50,920 bases of DNA from contig NZ_FNBD01000018.1 in NCBI RefSeq assembly GCF_900102165.1, positions 1-50,920 on the forward strand, in the 5' to 3' direction. The translations under genes and the position numbers were made by a program. This stretch comes from Cellulophaga baltica (GTDB lineage: Bacteria > Bacteroidota > Bacteroidia > Flavobacteriales > Flavobacteriaceae). The notes below the pieces were generated by a model. That model had not been told where the DNA came from and made no database searches. It saw only the letters and a list, made by a program, of their open reading frames with translations. Of this stretch, positions 33,044 to 43,154 are shown one piece after another; position 1 is the stretch's first letter, and each line of letters begins with the position of its first letter.

Positions 33044-34375
33044 TTAAAATTGATCATCATCCATATATTCTCGCATCTTACGCTCTTCCCAGTTACGTCC
33101 AAATAACGGATTGTAGCCATAAGCCTCCATTCCATGTGCAACAAGACCAGAACCCCAACCTAAGGCCGGAAATATTACCCAAGGGAAGCTGGTAGTGTTG
33201 TAATTCACGAATATCAAAATAGGAATAACAATGCAATAAGACATCAGGTTTCCATAGAACCCTTTTATTTTCTCTACTCGTTCTTTTGCTTTTTGATATC
33301 TTTTATCTTCAAGATAATCTTCTTGAGTTTCCTTCATAGAAACCTGTTTTGTTAACATCGGAAGTTCTACTCTAAAATCTGAAGCTGTTTTAAGAATAGC
33401 CACCTTCCTATTGGATAATATGTTATAGCGCTCTTGGATGTTTTTTAGCCCCACACCGCTACTCTTTTTAACCACTTGTTTCTCTTGCAAATTATTACTC
33501 ACCACTAATTGTCCGTTTTCTTCAAATACACGGAGGTGTAAGGGCCGTTCTGAAGTAACCACATTATGCTTTACTGCATTTTCTAGCAATAATTGTAAGG
33601 ACAAAGGAACAATCTTTGCCTCTGGATTACTAGCTTGGTCTGGAGTTTCAAAGATAATACTGTCTTCAAAGCGCATTTTTAATAGGCGTATATAGGTTTT
33701 TGCAAACTGCAATTCCTCATCTACAGAGATTAAATCCTTATTTTTTTGCTCTAACACATACCGATATACTTTTGATAAGGAGGTGGTGAATTTTTGTGCC
33801 TGATGCGGGTCTTCATCAATTAAACTTGTCAATACATTTAAACTATTGAAAAGAAAGTGAGGATCTAACTGATTTTTTAAAGCATCAAACTTGGCCGATG
33901 CCGTACTGGCTATAATCTTTTGTTCTTTTACTTTTTTATTTTGACTGAGTCTATAGAAATAAACTGCATGAAAAATGATAGTGACCAACAAGGTAATCAA
34001 CAAGCAAAAAATATAGAATCTAGGGTTTTCACTCCAAATAAAAGTACTCCAACTTTCGCCTCCAATAAGTACCTCTATAAAAAATCGAATTAGAAAAACA
34101 GCCAACATAGTTAACAAGACACCTCCTAAAGCTCCAATAATTAGTCTAAATCTTTTAAACCTCACCCAAACCACTTTATCATTTAAATACCTAAAAAAAA
34201 GCGTATTTAAGACCGTTAAGCTCACCGAGTACAGGAAGTAGTACTGTAGGTTATTTACAAACTGTGCATCAAAACTCACAGCGCTCCCTAATAAAATATT
34301 CATTACGACATCTATAATTACAATACAGATGCCTATTAGCATACCTCTTAGTACAATTTTTAATACTTGTTTCAT
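33044..34375 (-). CDS. LytS-type sensor histidine kinase with C-terminal 2TM domain
   Basis: A 443-residue kinase. About four N-terminal membrane helices (7-29, 44-64, 78-103, 118-141) form the sensor; the histidine kinase domain has the phospho-acceptor H173 in ALKNQLDPHFLFNSLN, the ATP-binding N-box N266 (LLLENAVKHN) and a G-box (SSGVGLKNIQERY). After it, residues 358-440 form a complete 2TM domain (KRYQKAKERVEKIKGFYGNL, two helices, GWGSGLVAHGMEAYG, GRNWEERKMREYM). So this kinase has membrane helices at both ends. It heads an operon with three free 2TM proteins and a LytTR regulator, the likely partner. Confidence 0.92.
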   Translation of the reverse strand: MKQVLKIVLRGMLIGICIVIIDVVMNILLGSAVSFDAQFVNNLQYYFLYSVSLTVLNTLFFRYLNDKVVWVRFKRFRLIIGALGGVLLTMLAVFLIRFFIEVLIGGESWSTFIWSENPRFYIFCLLITLLVTIIFHAVYFYRLSQNKKVKEQKIIASTASAKFDALKNQLDPHFLFNSLNVLTSLIDEDPHQAQKFTTSLSKVYRYVLEQKNKDLISVDEELQFAKTYIRLLKMRFEDSIIFETPDQASNPEAKIVPLSLQLLLENAVKHNVVTSERPLHLRVFEENGQLVVSNNLQEKQVVKKSSGVGLKNIQERYNILSNRKVAILKTASDFRVELPMLTKQVSMKETQEDYLEDKRYQKAKERVEKIKGFYGNLMSYCIVIPILIFVNYNTTSFPWVIFPALGWGSGLVAHGMEAYGYNPLFGRNWEERKMREYMDDDQF

Positions 34376-34775
34376 TTCAAAATTTATTAAATCATTAAAA
34401 AAACGATTTACAATACAGCACTCCCTGACTTAGAAAATAAGAGTACTGCTTCAAAAATAGCAAAAGCTAAGCAGCGAACCTCCAATCACTTCAAATCATA
34501 AAGTTATCTATTTTAAATAGTTCCTATACAAATTTGAAATTATAGCTCGAATATTAAAACAAAAGACTACCGAAATGTAGGTTTCCAAGGATAGAATGCA
34601 GCTTGCAAAATAATTCTGATTTATTCTCGATATAAAGAAAATTTAAAAGACCACAAAAACCGAAAGGGATATTCTAATTTTTGTAGTCTTTTTTTTGTTA
34701 ATATAATATTTTTATAGTATTATTAAGACTCCCCAATTTAAAAAAATTATATGCTGTTTATCCTGTAAAAGGTTT
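34376..34775. other. Divergent intergenic region with a terminator-like hairpin
   Basis: The 400 bases between the divergent kinase genes hold no ORF of note. The only clear structure is the hairpin at 34645-34692 with a T-tract on the plus strand, though no plus-strand gene ends nearby. A + strand small RNA starting around 34400-34600 would explain it. Confidence 0.45.
34645..34698 (+). terminator. Orphan terminator hairpin
   Basis: AAAAGACCACAAAAA (34645-34659) pairs with TTTTTGTAGTCTTTT (34678-34692) with one mismatch, followed by more T. It lies between divergent genes, so it does not end any annotated gene. Confidence 0.6.
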
Positions 34776-36353
34776 ATGAGTAAGAAATTAATTGCTATAT
34801 CCATTGCATTATTTGCCATTCTAAGTGTGGCTATTTGGGTAATTACCGTTATTAGAATTAATAAATTCGAGAAAAATTTATTAGCTATAGAATTAGCCGA
34901 TTCAGAAGCAGAGCTTAAATCTGCCCATGAGCAATTGTTGAATTTATACGAAACCAGTAAGAAGAAAGTACTTTTTTTCAAAGACCTGGTTGAAGCGAAT
35001 TATAATCAAACCAAATCTTTCAAGGAAGTTGGTCCTATATTCTATTATTTTTTAAAAAATGAAGATGACTATTTTCAAGCCCGCATAATTGATCCCGACG
35101 GAAAAGAATTACTCAAGGTAGAGAACATGTATAATAATGTTTCTATTTACGAGAATAAACACTTAGAGGACAAGTCTAACCGCTACTATGTTCAAAAAAC
35201 TTTAAAATTAAAAAAAGGGCAAACATTTGTTTCTAATATAGACCTTAACATAGAAAACAATATTATAGAAACGCCTTACAGGCCGACCGTTCGGTTTTTT
35301 ACAAAAATTTTTGATCCAGACGACAATTTATTAGGCATAGTTGGTTTAAATTTAAATGCTGCTACTTGGTTAAATGGCATTGGCACTCAAAATATTAGCA
35401 TCCTTAATAATACCAATGAAATATTTTATGACGAACACAATAAAAATGAATTATATACAAAATCTACCGTAGATCTAACCGAAAAAGATAGAAACGATAA
35501 CCCCATTTACAATGTAAAAAAAATCACTATCGGTGGCATGTCTGATTGGACTTTGTATACCTCAATGCATTCACCAGAAGTACAACACAAAATAAAGGTC
35601 AACAAAAAGAATACCATCTACTTTTCTATCTTTTTAAATCTAGGACTCTTGTTTTTCATGTTTACCATTCATAATTTATACTATAAAAATAAGCACATTT
35701 CTTCCTTAAATAATGCTGTAAATCTTCGATTAGAAGAAAGAAACACCTTGCTAAAAGAAATACACCACAGAGTTAAAAATAACCTTCAGGTGATTACCAG
35801 CTTACTAAACCTACAATCGCGCTACATTCAAGACGAAGACGTGAAAAGTATGCTCAAATACAGCCAGTACCGTATAAAATCTATAGCGTTACTACATGAA
35901 AGCCTCTATAGAAGTGATGATTTGAGTAAAATTAATTATGCTGATTACCTAAAGCAGTTGGTGAATGGTTTGATTATTTCCATGAAAGGAAGTACGAATA
36001 AAATAACGCTAGACCTAGAGGTCGATGAAATTTATTTTAATATTGACACCTCTATTCCGCTAGGCCTAATCATCAATGAGCTGGTTACCAACTCTTTAAA
36101 ATACGCTTTCAATGATAACATAGGCATCATCACCATATCGTTGAAAAAACAAGCGAACAATTCTTTCCTACTTCACATAGGTGATAATGGAAAAGGATTT
36201 CCAAAAAAAGTGAAATTTAGAGATACAGACACTTTAGGACTTAAACTGGTTCATAAATTGGTGTTGCAACTAAACGGTAACATAGAAAAAGACAACTTAC
36301 AAACCGGAACCACTTTTATTATCACGTTCCAAGAAATTCAAGAACTCTCATAA
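34776..36353 (+). CDS. HisKA_2-type sensor histidine kinase with periplasmic Cache-like sensor
   Basis: A 525-residue membrane sensor kinase. A membrane helix at about 5-27, a periplasmic domain (28-280) that looks like a double Cache ligand-binding domain ([63 protein letters not shown]), a second helix (281-300), then a HisKA_2 dimerisation domain with the HH pair at 330-331 ([20 protein letters not shown]) and an ATPase domain ([33 protein letters not shown]). The ligand is probably a small metabolite. The next gene, a single-domain response regulator, starts two bases after the stop, and is its obvious partner. Confidence 0.9.
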   Translation: MSKKLIAISIALFAILSVAIWVITVIRINKFEKNLLAIELADSEAELKSAHEQLLNLYETSKKKVLFFKDLVEANYNQTKSFKEVGPIFYYFLKNEDDYFQARIIDPDGKELLKVENMYNNVSIYENKHLEDKSNRYYVQKTLKLKKGQTFVSNIDLNIENNIIETPYRPTVRFFTKIFDPDDNLLGIVGLNLNAATWLNGIGTQNISILNNTNEIFYDEHNKNELYTKSTVDLTEKDRNDNPIYNVKKITIGGMSDWTLYTSMHSPEVQHKIKVNKKNTIYFSIFLNLGLLFFMFTIHNLYYKNKHISSLNNAVNLRLEERNTLLKEIHHRVKNNLQVITSLLNLQSRYIQDEDVKSMLKYSQYRIKSIALLHESLYRSDDLSKINYADYLKQLVNGLIISMKGSTNKITLDLEVDEIYFNIDTSIPLGLIINELVTNSLKYAFNDNIGIITISLKKQANNSFLLHIGDNGKGFPKKVKFRDTDTLGLKLVHKLVLQLNGNIEKDNLQTGTTFIITFQEIQELS

Positions 36354-36355
36354 CT

Positions 36356-36742
36356 ATGAAATGTAGCATTCTCATCGTCGAAGATAATTTTATTATCCAA
36401 ATGTTTCTAGAGGAAATTCTTCTAGGCTGCGGAGAACACACGGTTAAAACCGCTAATAACGCAGATAAAGCCTTGCAGGTATTAGAAGACTTTAAACCCC
36501 ATGTTATCCTCATGGATATTGGTATTGGCCCTGGACTAGATGGCATAGAGGTCGCAGAAATTATTAAAGAGAAATACAACATTCCTATTGTATTTCTAAC
36601 CGGTAATTCTGACCAAGCCACTATCGTAAGAGCACACAAAGCAGATCCTATTCACTTTATCTTTAAACCTATAGATGAATGTAAACTGCTCACGGAATTT
36701 GCGGTCATTGAAGAAAAACTCGTAGAATTATCTTTTATGTAA
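36356..36742 (+). CDS. Single-domain response regulator
   Basis: A 128-residue receiver domain with no output domain. Acidic pair E9/D10, phospho-acceptor D54 (VILMDIGIGPGLDG), T82 and K104 (FIFKPID) are present. It probably acts by protein contact or as part of a phosphorelay with an unlinked protein. Translationally coupled to the kinase before it. Its stop lies 5 bases from the stop of the convergent Lrp gene. Confidence 0.9.
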   Translation: MKCSILIVEDNFIIQMFLEEILLGCGEHTVKTANNADKALQVLEDFKPHVILMDIGIGPGLDGIEVAEIIKEKYNIPIVFLTGNSDQATIVRAHKADPIHFIFKPIDECKLLTEFAVIEEKLVELSFM

Positions 36743-36747
36743 GCTAA

Positions 36748-37209
36748 TTACAAGGGCACGCTATTGGTATGTTTTATGGTGCCTATGACGAAAGTACTAT
36801 GGGCACTACCTATATTTTCTACAGAACCTAAGCTATTAATAACAAAATCTTGATAATCTTTCATGTTCTTCACCAATACTTTAAGCATAAAATCATAATC
36901 TCCAGAAATATTATAACATTCCGTTACCTCTTGCAATGCAATAATATCTGTTACAAACTTATTACCAATTGCTTTGGTATGTTGCTTCAGGGTAATATTA
37001 CAAAACACGATCAATTCTCTTCCCAACTTCTCAGCATCTAGCAGGGCCACATATTTTTTAATATAGCCTTCTTTTTCTAATTTTCTCAAGCGCTCATATA
37101 CCGGTGTTGCAGATAAATTTACACGTGCAGCAACCTCTTTTGTGGTGTAGTTGGAGTTTTCTTGCAACAATTTAAGCAGTGCTAAATCTGTTAGATCTAA
37201 ATTTTCCAT
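36748..37209 (-). CDS. Lrp/AsnC-family transcriptional regulator
   Basis: A 153-residue regulator. N-terminal helix-turn-helix (DLALLKLLQENSNYTTKEVAARVNLSATPVYERLRKLEKEGYI) and a C-terminal RAM ligand-binding domain (about 70-145, VTECYNISGDYDFMLKVLVKNM). The frame extends to a TTG at 37245, but the ATG at 37209 starts exactly where family members start (MENLDLTDLAL). Divergent from metE with 168 bases between, so control of metE by an amino acid, perhaps methionine, is likely but not shown. Confidence 0.88.
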   Translation of the reverse strand: MENLDLTDLALLKLLQENSNYTTKEVAARVNLSATPVYERLRKLEKEGYIKKYVALLDAEKLGRELIVFCNITLKQHTKAIGNKFVTDIIALQEVTECYNISGDYDFMLKVLVKNMKDYQDFVINSLGSVENIGSAHSTFVIGTIKHTNSVPL

Positions 37210-37333
37210 AGACAAATATTCTAGTGAGGTACGTTTCCCCAACAAAAATATTTATTTTTATCTAAATAATAGCACTAAAACAGCTAAATAAACTTATCCA
37301 AGAACATTATGCAGATATAAATATGATAAAAAG

Positions 37334-37341
37334 TAATTTTG
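37334..37341 (+). promoter_or_regulatory. Promoter -7 element TAATTTTG for metE
   Basis: Perfect TAnnTTTG match; it leaves a leader of only about 30 bases before the metE ATG at 37378, too short for a cobalamin or SAM riboswitch. Confidence 0.5.
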
Positions 37342-37377
37342 TGAAGACATAATATCTAATACGCAAAACAGGTAGTA

Positions 37378-39699
37378 ATGAAAACAACAAATTTAGGTTA
37401 CCCAAGAATTGGTAGCAACAGAGCGCTTAAAAAGGCATTAGAAAACTATTGGTCTGGCAAAGCAACATTGACCGAGTTAGAAGAAACTGCAAAAAACATC
37501 CGAACTGAAAATTGGCTGCTTCAACAAGAAAAAGGCATTGACATTATCCCTTCCAATGACTTTTCTTTATACGATCAAGTATTAGATATGTGTATGACCG
37601 TAAACGCTATTCCTAAGCGTTATGAACAGTTACAAAAAAACAATGCTACCCCTCAAGATTTATATTTTGCGATGGCTAGAGGTATCCAAAAAGATGGGAT
37701 AGACCTTACCGCCATGGAAATGACAAAATGGTTTGACACCAATTACCATTACATTGTTCCTGAATTTTATGACCACCAAACATTCTCTTATGCAAATTCT
37801 AAAATTGTAAAAGAATATAAAGAAGCATTGGCTTTAGGGATCACCACAAAACCGGTACTTATTGGCCCGGTATCATTCTTATTATTAGGTAAAGAAAAAG
37901 AAAGCACTTTTGATCGTATTGATCTTTTAGCGAATCTGCTTCCTACCTATTTAAAAATCATAGAAGAATTAACGGCCTTACATGTTGAATATATTCAGTT
38001 TGACGAGCCTTTTCTTGCGACAGATTTAACGAATAGAGACCGTGAAGCTATACGGTACACGTACCAAACTATCGCCGATAAATTTCCTGACCTAAAAATT
38101 GTTCTGGCTAATTACTTTGATTGTTTTGGGGAAAATCTAGATATGGTATTAGAACTTCCTGTACACACCTTGCATTTAGATTTAGTACGATGTTCTTTGC
38201 AGTTAGATGATATTTTAGCTTCAAAAAAATTACGTAAGAACACACATTTATCCTTAGGAGTCATTGACGGTAGAAATATTTGGAAGAACAATTTTGAAGA
38301 CTCGTTAGCTTTAATCCAAAAAGCAATTGCACATGTAGGTGAAGAAAGACTCTATATTGCGCCTTCTTGTTCTTTACTGCATTCGCCTTGCGATTTAGAC
38401 TTAGAAACCAATGAAGTGAACTTAAGTGCCAATGTAAAACAATGGCTTGCCTTTGCTAAACAGAAATTAGAGGAAATAAATACTATAAGAAATTTTATTA
38501 CGAAAGTAAACTTAACAGAAACCTTACAGAAGGTTTCTGAAAACAGTGCTGCCAATGCAGAACGTAAAGTTTCAAAAAGTATTCATAACCCAGCCGTTAA
38601 AGAGCGCGTAAAGGGATTAACGAAAACAGATGATCAACGATTAATTGGTTTTACACAGCGTAAAGTCATTCAGCAAAAAGCACTGAATTTACCTCTATAT
38701 CCTACCACCACTATTGGTTCTTTTCCTCAAACAAAAGAAGTACGTAGTCAACGTGCTAATTTCAAAAAAGGAAATACCACTCCAGAAGCCTACCATAGCT
38801 TTATAGAGAAAGAAACCAGAGAGACTATAGAATTTCAAGAAAAAATAGGCTTAGATGTTTTAGTTCATGGTGAGTTTGAACGTAATGACATGGTAGAATA
38901 TTTTGGAGAACAGTTAGACGGTTTTGCCTTTACTAGTTTTGGATGGGTACAGAGTTATGGTAGTAGATGTGTAAAACCACCAATTATCTATGGCGATGTT
39001 TCTAGAGAACATCCAATGACCGTATATTGGTCTTCTTTTGCACAATCTATCACTAAAAAACCTGTAAAAGGAATGCTTACAGGGCCGGTTACCATATTAC
39101 AATGGTCTTTTGTTCGCAATGACCAACCAAGAGCAGAAACTTGCACGCAAATAGCCTTAGCCATCCGTGATGAAGTAGTAGACTTGGAAAAAGCAGGACT
39201 CTCTATTATTCAGATAGATGAACCTGCCATACGCGAAGGCTTACCTTTACGTAAGGCTGATTGGAAGGCGTACTTAGATTGGGCTGTAAAAGCATTTAGA
39301 ATTGCGGCTAGAGGCGTGAAAAATGACACACAGATACATACACATATGTGTTATTCTGAATTTAATGATATCATAGCGCATATTGCAGCGATGGATGCAG
39401 ATGTAATTACGATTGAATGTTCCAGATCACAGATGGAGCTTTTAGATGTCTTCAGAGAGTTTAAATACCCTAATGATATTGGACCTGGAGTTTATGACAT
39501 TCACTCACCAAGGGTTCCAGACCGCTCAGAAATGGTAGCATTGATTGCAAAAGCTAAAGAATATATTGCTCCAGAGCACTTATGGATTAATCCGGATTGT
39601 GGCTTAAAAACAAGACACTGGGAGGAAACCAAAAAAGCATTAATAGAAATGGTAGCGGCTGCACAAGAATGCAGAGAAAACGTAGCTGTTTCCTATTAG
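37378..39699 (+). CDS. metE: Cobalamin-independent methionine synthase
   Basis: Transfers the methyl group of 5-methyltetrahydrofolate (polyglutamate) to homocysteine, making methionine without vitamin B12. A 773-residue cytosolic enzyme with two TIM barrels. The N-terminus TTNLGYPRIGSNRALKKALE is the standard start; the C-terminal catalytic barrel has LYPTTTIGSFPQTKEVR, the IQIDEPAIREGLP folate/homocysteine site, and zinc ligands in THMCYSEF (His and Cys) and the last Cys in NPDCGLKTR. Length is normal. Followed by a strong terminator; its divergent neighbour is an Lrp regulator. Confidence 0.97.
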   Translation: MKTTNLGYPRIGSNRALKKALENYWSGKATLTELEETAKNIRTENWLLQQEKGIDIIPSNDFSLYDQVLDMCMTVNAIPKRYEQLQKNNATPQDLYFAMARGIQKDGIDLTAMEMTKWFDTNYHYIVPEFYDHQTFSYANSKIVKEYKEALALGITTKPVLIGPVSFLLLGKEKESTFDRIDLLANLLPTYLKIIEELTALHVEYIQFDEPFLATDLTNRDREAIRYTYQTIADKFPDLKIVLANYFDCFGENLDMVLELPVHTLHLDLVRCSLQLDDILASKKLRKNTHLSLGVIDGRNIWKNNFEDSLALIQKAIAHVGEERLYIAPSCSLLHSPCDLDLETNEVNLSANVKQWLAFAKQKLEEINTIRNFITKVNLTETLQKVSENSAANAERKVSKSIHNPAVKERVKGLTKTDDQRLIGFTQRKVIQQKALNLPLYPTTTIGSFPQTKEVRSQRANFKKGNTTPEAYHSFIEKETRETIEFQEKIGLDVLVHGEFERNDMVEYFGEQLDGFAFTSFGWVQSYGSRCVKPPIIYGDVSREHPMTVYWSSFAQSITKKPVKGMLTGPVTILQWSFVRNDQPRAETCTQIALAIRDEVVDLEKAGLSIIQIDEPAIREGLPLRKADWKAYLDWAVKAFRIAARGVKNDTQIHTHMCYSEFNDIIAHIAAMDADVITIECSRSQMELLDVFREFKYPNDIGPGVYDIHSPRVPDRSEMVALIAKAKEYIAPEHLWINPDCGLKTRHWEETKKALIEMVAAAQECRENVAVSY

Positions 39700-39725
39700 A
39701 TTAGATCGAGTATAGTTTAGTTTTT

Positions 39726-39761
39726 AGTCGCTTCTTAAGAAATTAAGAAGCGACTTTTTTG
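39726..39761 (+). terminator. Rho-independent terminator after metE
   Basis: A 13-bp perfect stem AGTCGCTTCTTAA (39726-39738) with TTAAGAAGCGACT (39743-39755), loop GAAA, followed by six T. Confidence 0.92.
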
Positions 39762-39891
39762 TTTCCTGATTATCTAAACCGACTTATATAATGCCCTTAA
39801 AAAAATTTGTTTTAAATTGTAAACAGGCCTTTAAAAATCAATACAATAACAGCCTAGCTCATATTTGTGCTCTTTTTAATAGAAATTGAAC

Positions 39892-39899
39892 TAATTTTG
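39892..39899 (+). promoter_or_regulatory. Promoter -7 element TAATTTTG very close to an ATG
   Basis: Perfect TAnnTTTG; the ATG of the FAD protein is at 39904, so the transcript would start at or almost at the start codon (leaderless). A TTG at 39865-39867 could be the -33 element but its spacing is slightly long. Confidence 0.45.
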
Positions 39900-39903
39900 T
39901 GGC

Positions 39904-41457
39904 ATGGTTAGAACATTTCAGCTTCGCGTTTCTTTAAAAGAAGAAACTATAGAAGGTATCCTTACTAAAAAAGCAGCAAAACATGTTGGTGCAGACGAAA
40001 AAGATATCGTCGTAAAAGTGTTACGTAAATCTATTGATGCCCGTAAGCCTAGAATTTATATTAATTACAAGCTTCAAGTATATATCAATGAAAAGCCTTC
40101 TGAAATTCCAGAATACGTTTTTGATTATAAAGATGTCTCTAAAGCTAAAGAAGTACATATTATAGGTTTTGGTCCTGCAGGAATGTGGGCAGCCCTTCGT
40201 TGTTTAGAATTAGGGTTTAAACCAATTGTTCTAGAACGTGGAAAAAATGTAAAAGACAGGCGTCGTGATTTAAAAGCCATTAACCAAGAGCATATTGTTG
40301 GCGAAGATTCTAACTACTGCTTTGGAGAAGGTGGTGCAGGCACGTATTCCGACGGAAAGCTGTATACCCGTAGTATTAAACGAGGCGATGTTCGTAGAAT
40401 TTTTGAAAGTTTAGTACACCATGGTGCTACGGAGCAGATTTTAATAGATGCGCATCCACATATCGGCACCAATAAGCTTCCTAAGATTGTTCAAAATATT
40501 CGAGAAGCTATTCTTAGCCACGGTGGCGAAATTCATTTTGATACCCGCGTGGTAGATTTTACCCTTCAGAATAACAAAATAAAAGCCATTCAGCTTCAAA
40601 ACGGAATAGAAATGGCGGTAAACCGTGTCATTCTTGCTACAGGCCATTCCGCTAGAGATATTTATTACCTGTTACATAAAAAAGAAATTGCACTAGAAGC
40701 AAAATCATTTGCTATGGGGGTTCGGGTAGAGCATCCGCAGCATATTATAGATAGCATTCAATACCATTGCTCCGGCAGCAGAAATGAATTGCTACCTGCA
40801 GCATCTTATAGTTTAGTAGCGCAAGTAAAAAATAGAGGCGTCTACTCTTTCTGTATGTGTCCTGGTGGATTTATTGTTCCGGCAGCTACCGCACCGGGAG
40901 AAGTTGTGGTCAATGGGATGTCTCCTTCAAAACGAAACAACCTCTATGCCAACTCGGGTATTGTGGTAGAAATTAATGCCGATGAAGATTTGCGCAAGTA
41001 TGAAAAACATGGCGTTCTAAAAGGCTTAGAATTTCAGAAAGATTTAGAGCGTTTGGCATTTACCGCTGGCGGTAGAACACAAGCCGCCCCTGCACAACGT
41101 ATGACGGATTTCGTGGAAGGAAAACTATCGGCAGATTTAAATGCTACATCCTATCAACCAGGATTAAAATCGGTTCCTATGCACTCCCTCTTACCAAAAC
41201 TAATTGGTAGTAGATTACGTGGTGGTTTCGCTGCTTTTGGTGAAAAAATGAAAGGATACTATACCGCAGAAGCCAATATTGTTGGGGTAGAATCTAGAAC
41301 ATCTTCTCCGGTAAACATCCCAAGAAAAGAAAATTTAGAGCACCCAGAAATCCAAGGTCTTTTTCCTTGTGGTGAAGGTGGTGGTTATGCTGGCGGAATT
41401 GTTTCTGCCGCTATGGATGGCGAGCGTTGCGCAGAAGCCGCTATTGCCGGACTTTAA
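39904..41457 (+). CDS. COG2509-type FAD-dependent dehydrogenase
   Basis: A 517-residue flavoprotein. The N-terminal 80 residues (VRTFQLRVSLKEETIEGILT, RKPRIYINYKLQVYINE) are the family-specific extension; then a Rossmann FAD motif (IIGFGPAGMWAALRCLELGFKPIVLERG, about 83-110), the glycine-rich YCFGEGGAGTYSDGKLYTR, NRVILATGHSARDIYYLL and a C-terminal FAD-binding LFPCGEGGGYAGGIVSAAMDGERCAEA. Annotated widely as uncharacterised FAD-dependent dehydrogenase; no substrate is known. Single gene with promoter element directly before the ATG. Confidence 0.9.
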   Translation: MVRTFQLRVSLKEETIEGILTKKAAKHVGADEKDIVVKVLRKSIDARKPRIYINYKLQVYINEKPSEIPEYVFDYKDVSKAKEVHIIGFGPAGMWAALRCLELGFKPIVLERGKNVKDRRRDLKAINQEHIVGEDSNYCFGEGGAGTYSDGKLYTRSIKRGDVRRIFESLVHHGATEQILIDAHPHIGTNKLPKIVQNIREAILSHGGEIHFDTRVVDFTLQNNKIKAIQLQNGIEMAVNRVILATGHSARDIYYLLHKKEIALEAKSFAMGVRVEHPQHIIDSIQYHCSGSRNELLPAASYSLVAQVKNRGVYSFCMCPGGFIVPAATAPGEVVVNGMSPSKRNNLYANSGIVVEINADEDLRKYEKHGVLKGLEFQKDLERLAFTAGGRTQAAPAQRMTDFVEGKLSADLNATSYQPGLKSVPMHSLLPKLIGSRLRGGFAAFGEKMKGYYTAEANIVGVESRTSSPVNIPRKENLEHPEIQGLFPCGEGGGYAGGIVSAAMDGERCAEAAIAGL

Positions 41458-41707
41458 GTATAACCAGTATATTCCTTTTAAAAAATATAGCATTTATGAA
41501 CTTATCGTATTAAAATATTTGTGCCCTCTAAATCATTTATCCACGACTTATTCAATAAAATAATTAAGGTGTGTTTAAAATTGAAAACATACTTTGGAGA
41601 GTTTGTAATAAGCTTGACAAGTGATCATTTGAAAATGGTTGTAATTGTATAGGTATTAATTACCAACCTCTAACACCTATGTTATTATGTACGAAAAAGC
41701 ATTAACT

Positions 41708-43054
41708 ATGAAGAATACTATTTTATTACTTTTCTTTGCACTTTATAATTCATTTTCTTTTTACGGTCAAGAACAGAGATATGATTTTTCTAAAGTGAAC
41801 TCTCGTACGGAATTACACGAACTATTTACTAGAGTTATTCTTGAAAATAGAGATAAATACAATGAGGATTTCGTAAAAACTATCGAAAAAGAAGCTAGTG
41901 ATGATTTAGATTTTGAATCAGGTGATTTACACAAAGATCATAATGGTATAATCAGAGAAGAAGGTATGCATTACGGTGGTGTACCTCTTTATTCTGTAGT
42001 ACTTTCAGGAAATACAGTAAAGATAATCTCCGATACTTTGAATTATGCCGCAAAAGAATTTTTAGCGGTTGCAGAAAAAAAGTATGGTCTAGCAAAATTG
42101 ACTAGAAATTTTGGTGACGGAATTCGTTTTAAATGGGACATAGAAAACCAAGAGGCAGAACTAGATATTGTGCTAGTAAATGGAGTTAGTGCTTCAGATT
42201 TGGGAAGCGATGACATGGCGTATATCACGGTATCCTACGCCCCAATATATGATGTACCACTTGCAAACATCCAAAAAGATATAACCAAATTTGAAAATCA
42301 AACAAATTACATCTTGAGAGTCTTTGCATACGGTTGCGTTACCGATGTCTCTATTGATGATATTTACATGGGTAAATCAGTTGGATATGGTACTTTTTCT
42401 TTAAATTATTGGATTACTAAAAAACTTTCAATGCTCAAAATAGTAGCAAGGCCTGCTCCTCTAAAAAACGGTAAAGCAGGAAAGAAGTTTCAGGAAGACG
42501 CAAAAATTATAATAGAAATAGAAGATTCTAATACACGAGAAACTTTAAAAAAAATAAAATTTACAGAAATTTCAGGAATAGAACCTCTCGAGTTTAAATT
42601 AGATTTTGACTCTACTCTTCCCTATTACCCAAAGGCTTGGAGTAAGGGTAAAGATTTAAGAAATGAATCTGATTTAAAAGAAAAAATAATTGCATTATAT
42701 GATAAATTAGGCAAAGCCATCTTATCCAACGATCAAAAAGTAATCAATGAAATACTTTACCAACAGCATTTCGAGGTGCAACAAATAGAAAACGACAATA
42801 GTAACCAAACTGCTCGAGATAATTGGGAAAACATACTTACTATCCAAAAAAAAAGCACTAGGTATGAAGTCAACAAAGATTTCGAAATTGAATTTGGAGC
42901 GAACGGTAAAGTAGTTATAACCAAAATAAAAGACTATACTGATATGCTTCAGTTTAGTGGTGATAATTTTGAGAGGAATTTAAATTATGGTAGAATATCT
43001 CTTAATATGTATTATCAACCTGAAAGTTCTGACGATCTTCTAATAGTAAGATAA
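41708..43054 (+). CDS. Secreted protein of unknown function
   Basis: A 448-residue protein. The frame opens at an ATG at 41687, but the next ATG (41708) begins a normal signal peptide (MKNTILLLFFALYNSFSFYG). The mature protein is rich in Asp, Lys and Asn with beta-like segments (ITVSYAPIYDVPLANIQKD, NYILRVFAYGCVTDVSIDDIYMG). I recognise no domain. The 230 bases upstream hold no clear structure; it is separated from the RluF gene by 100 bases. Confidence 0.6.
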   Translation: MKNTILLLFFALYNSFSFYGQEQRYDFSKVNSRTELHELFTRVILENRDKYNEDFVKTIEKEASDDLDFESGDLHKDHNGIIREEGMHYGGVPLYSVVLSGNTVKIISDTLNYAAKEFLAVAEKKYGLAKLTRNFGDGIRFKWDIENQEAELDIVLVNGVSASDLGSDDMAYITVSYAPIYDVPLANIQKDITKFENQTNYILRVFAYGCVTDVSIDDIYMGKSVGYGTFSLNYWITKKLSMLKIVARPAPLKNGKAGKKFQEDAKIIIEIEDSNTRETLKKIKFTEISGIEPLEFKLDFDSTLPYYPKAWSKGKDLRNESDLKEKIIALYDKLGKAILSNDQKVINEILYQQHFEVQQIENDNSNQTARDNWENILTIQKKSTRYEVNKDFEIEFGANGKVVITKIKDYTDMLQFSGDNFERNLNYGRISLNMYYQPESSDDLLIVR

Positions 43055-43154
43055 TAATAAAAATTTTAAAAGAATTTGTAATTTCAAAGATGAAATTATC
43101 AAATCATTTTCACTTTGACTTTATTCTCGTAATTTCGCATCAGACAAAAAAATA

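Noticed and set aside
37210-37377. Cobalamin or SAM riboswitch upstream of metE
   Set aside because: The leader after the TAATTTTG element is only about 30 bases and no conserved box was seen.
43124-43137. TCTCGTAA upstream of rluF as an ECF site
   Set aside because: No AAAC element 15-16 bp upstream.
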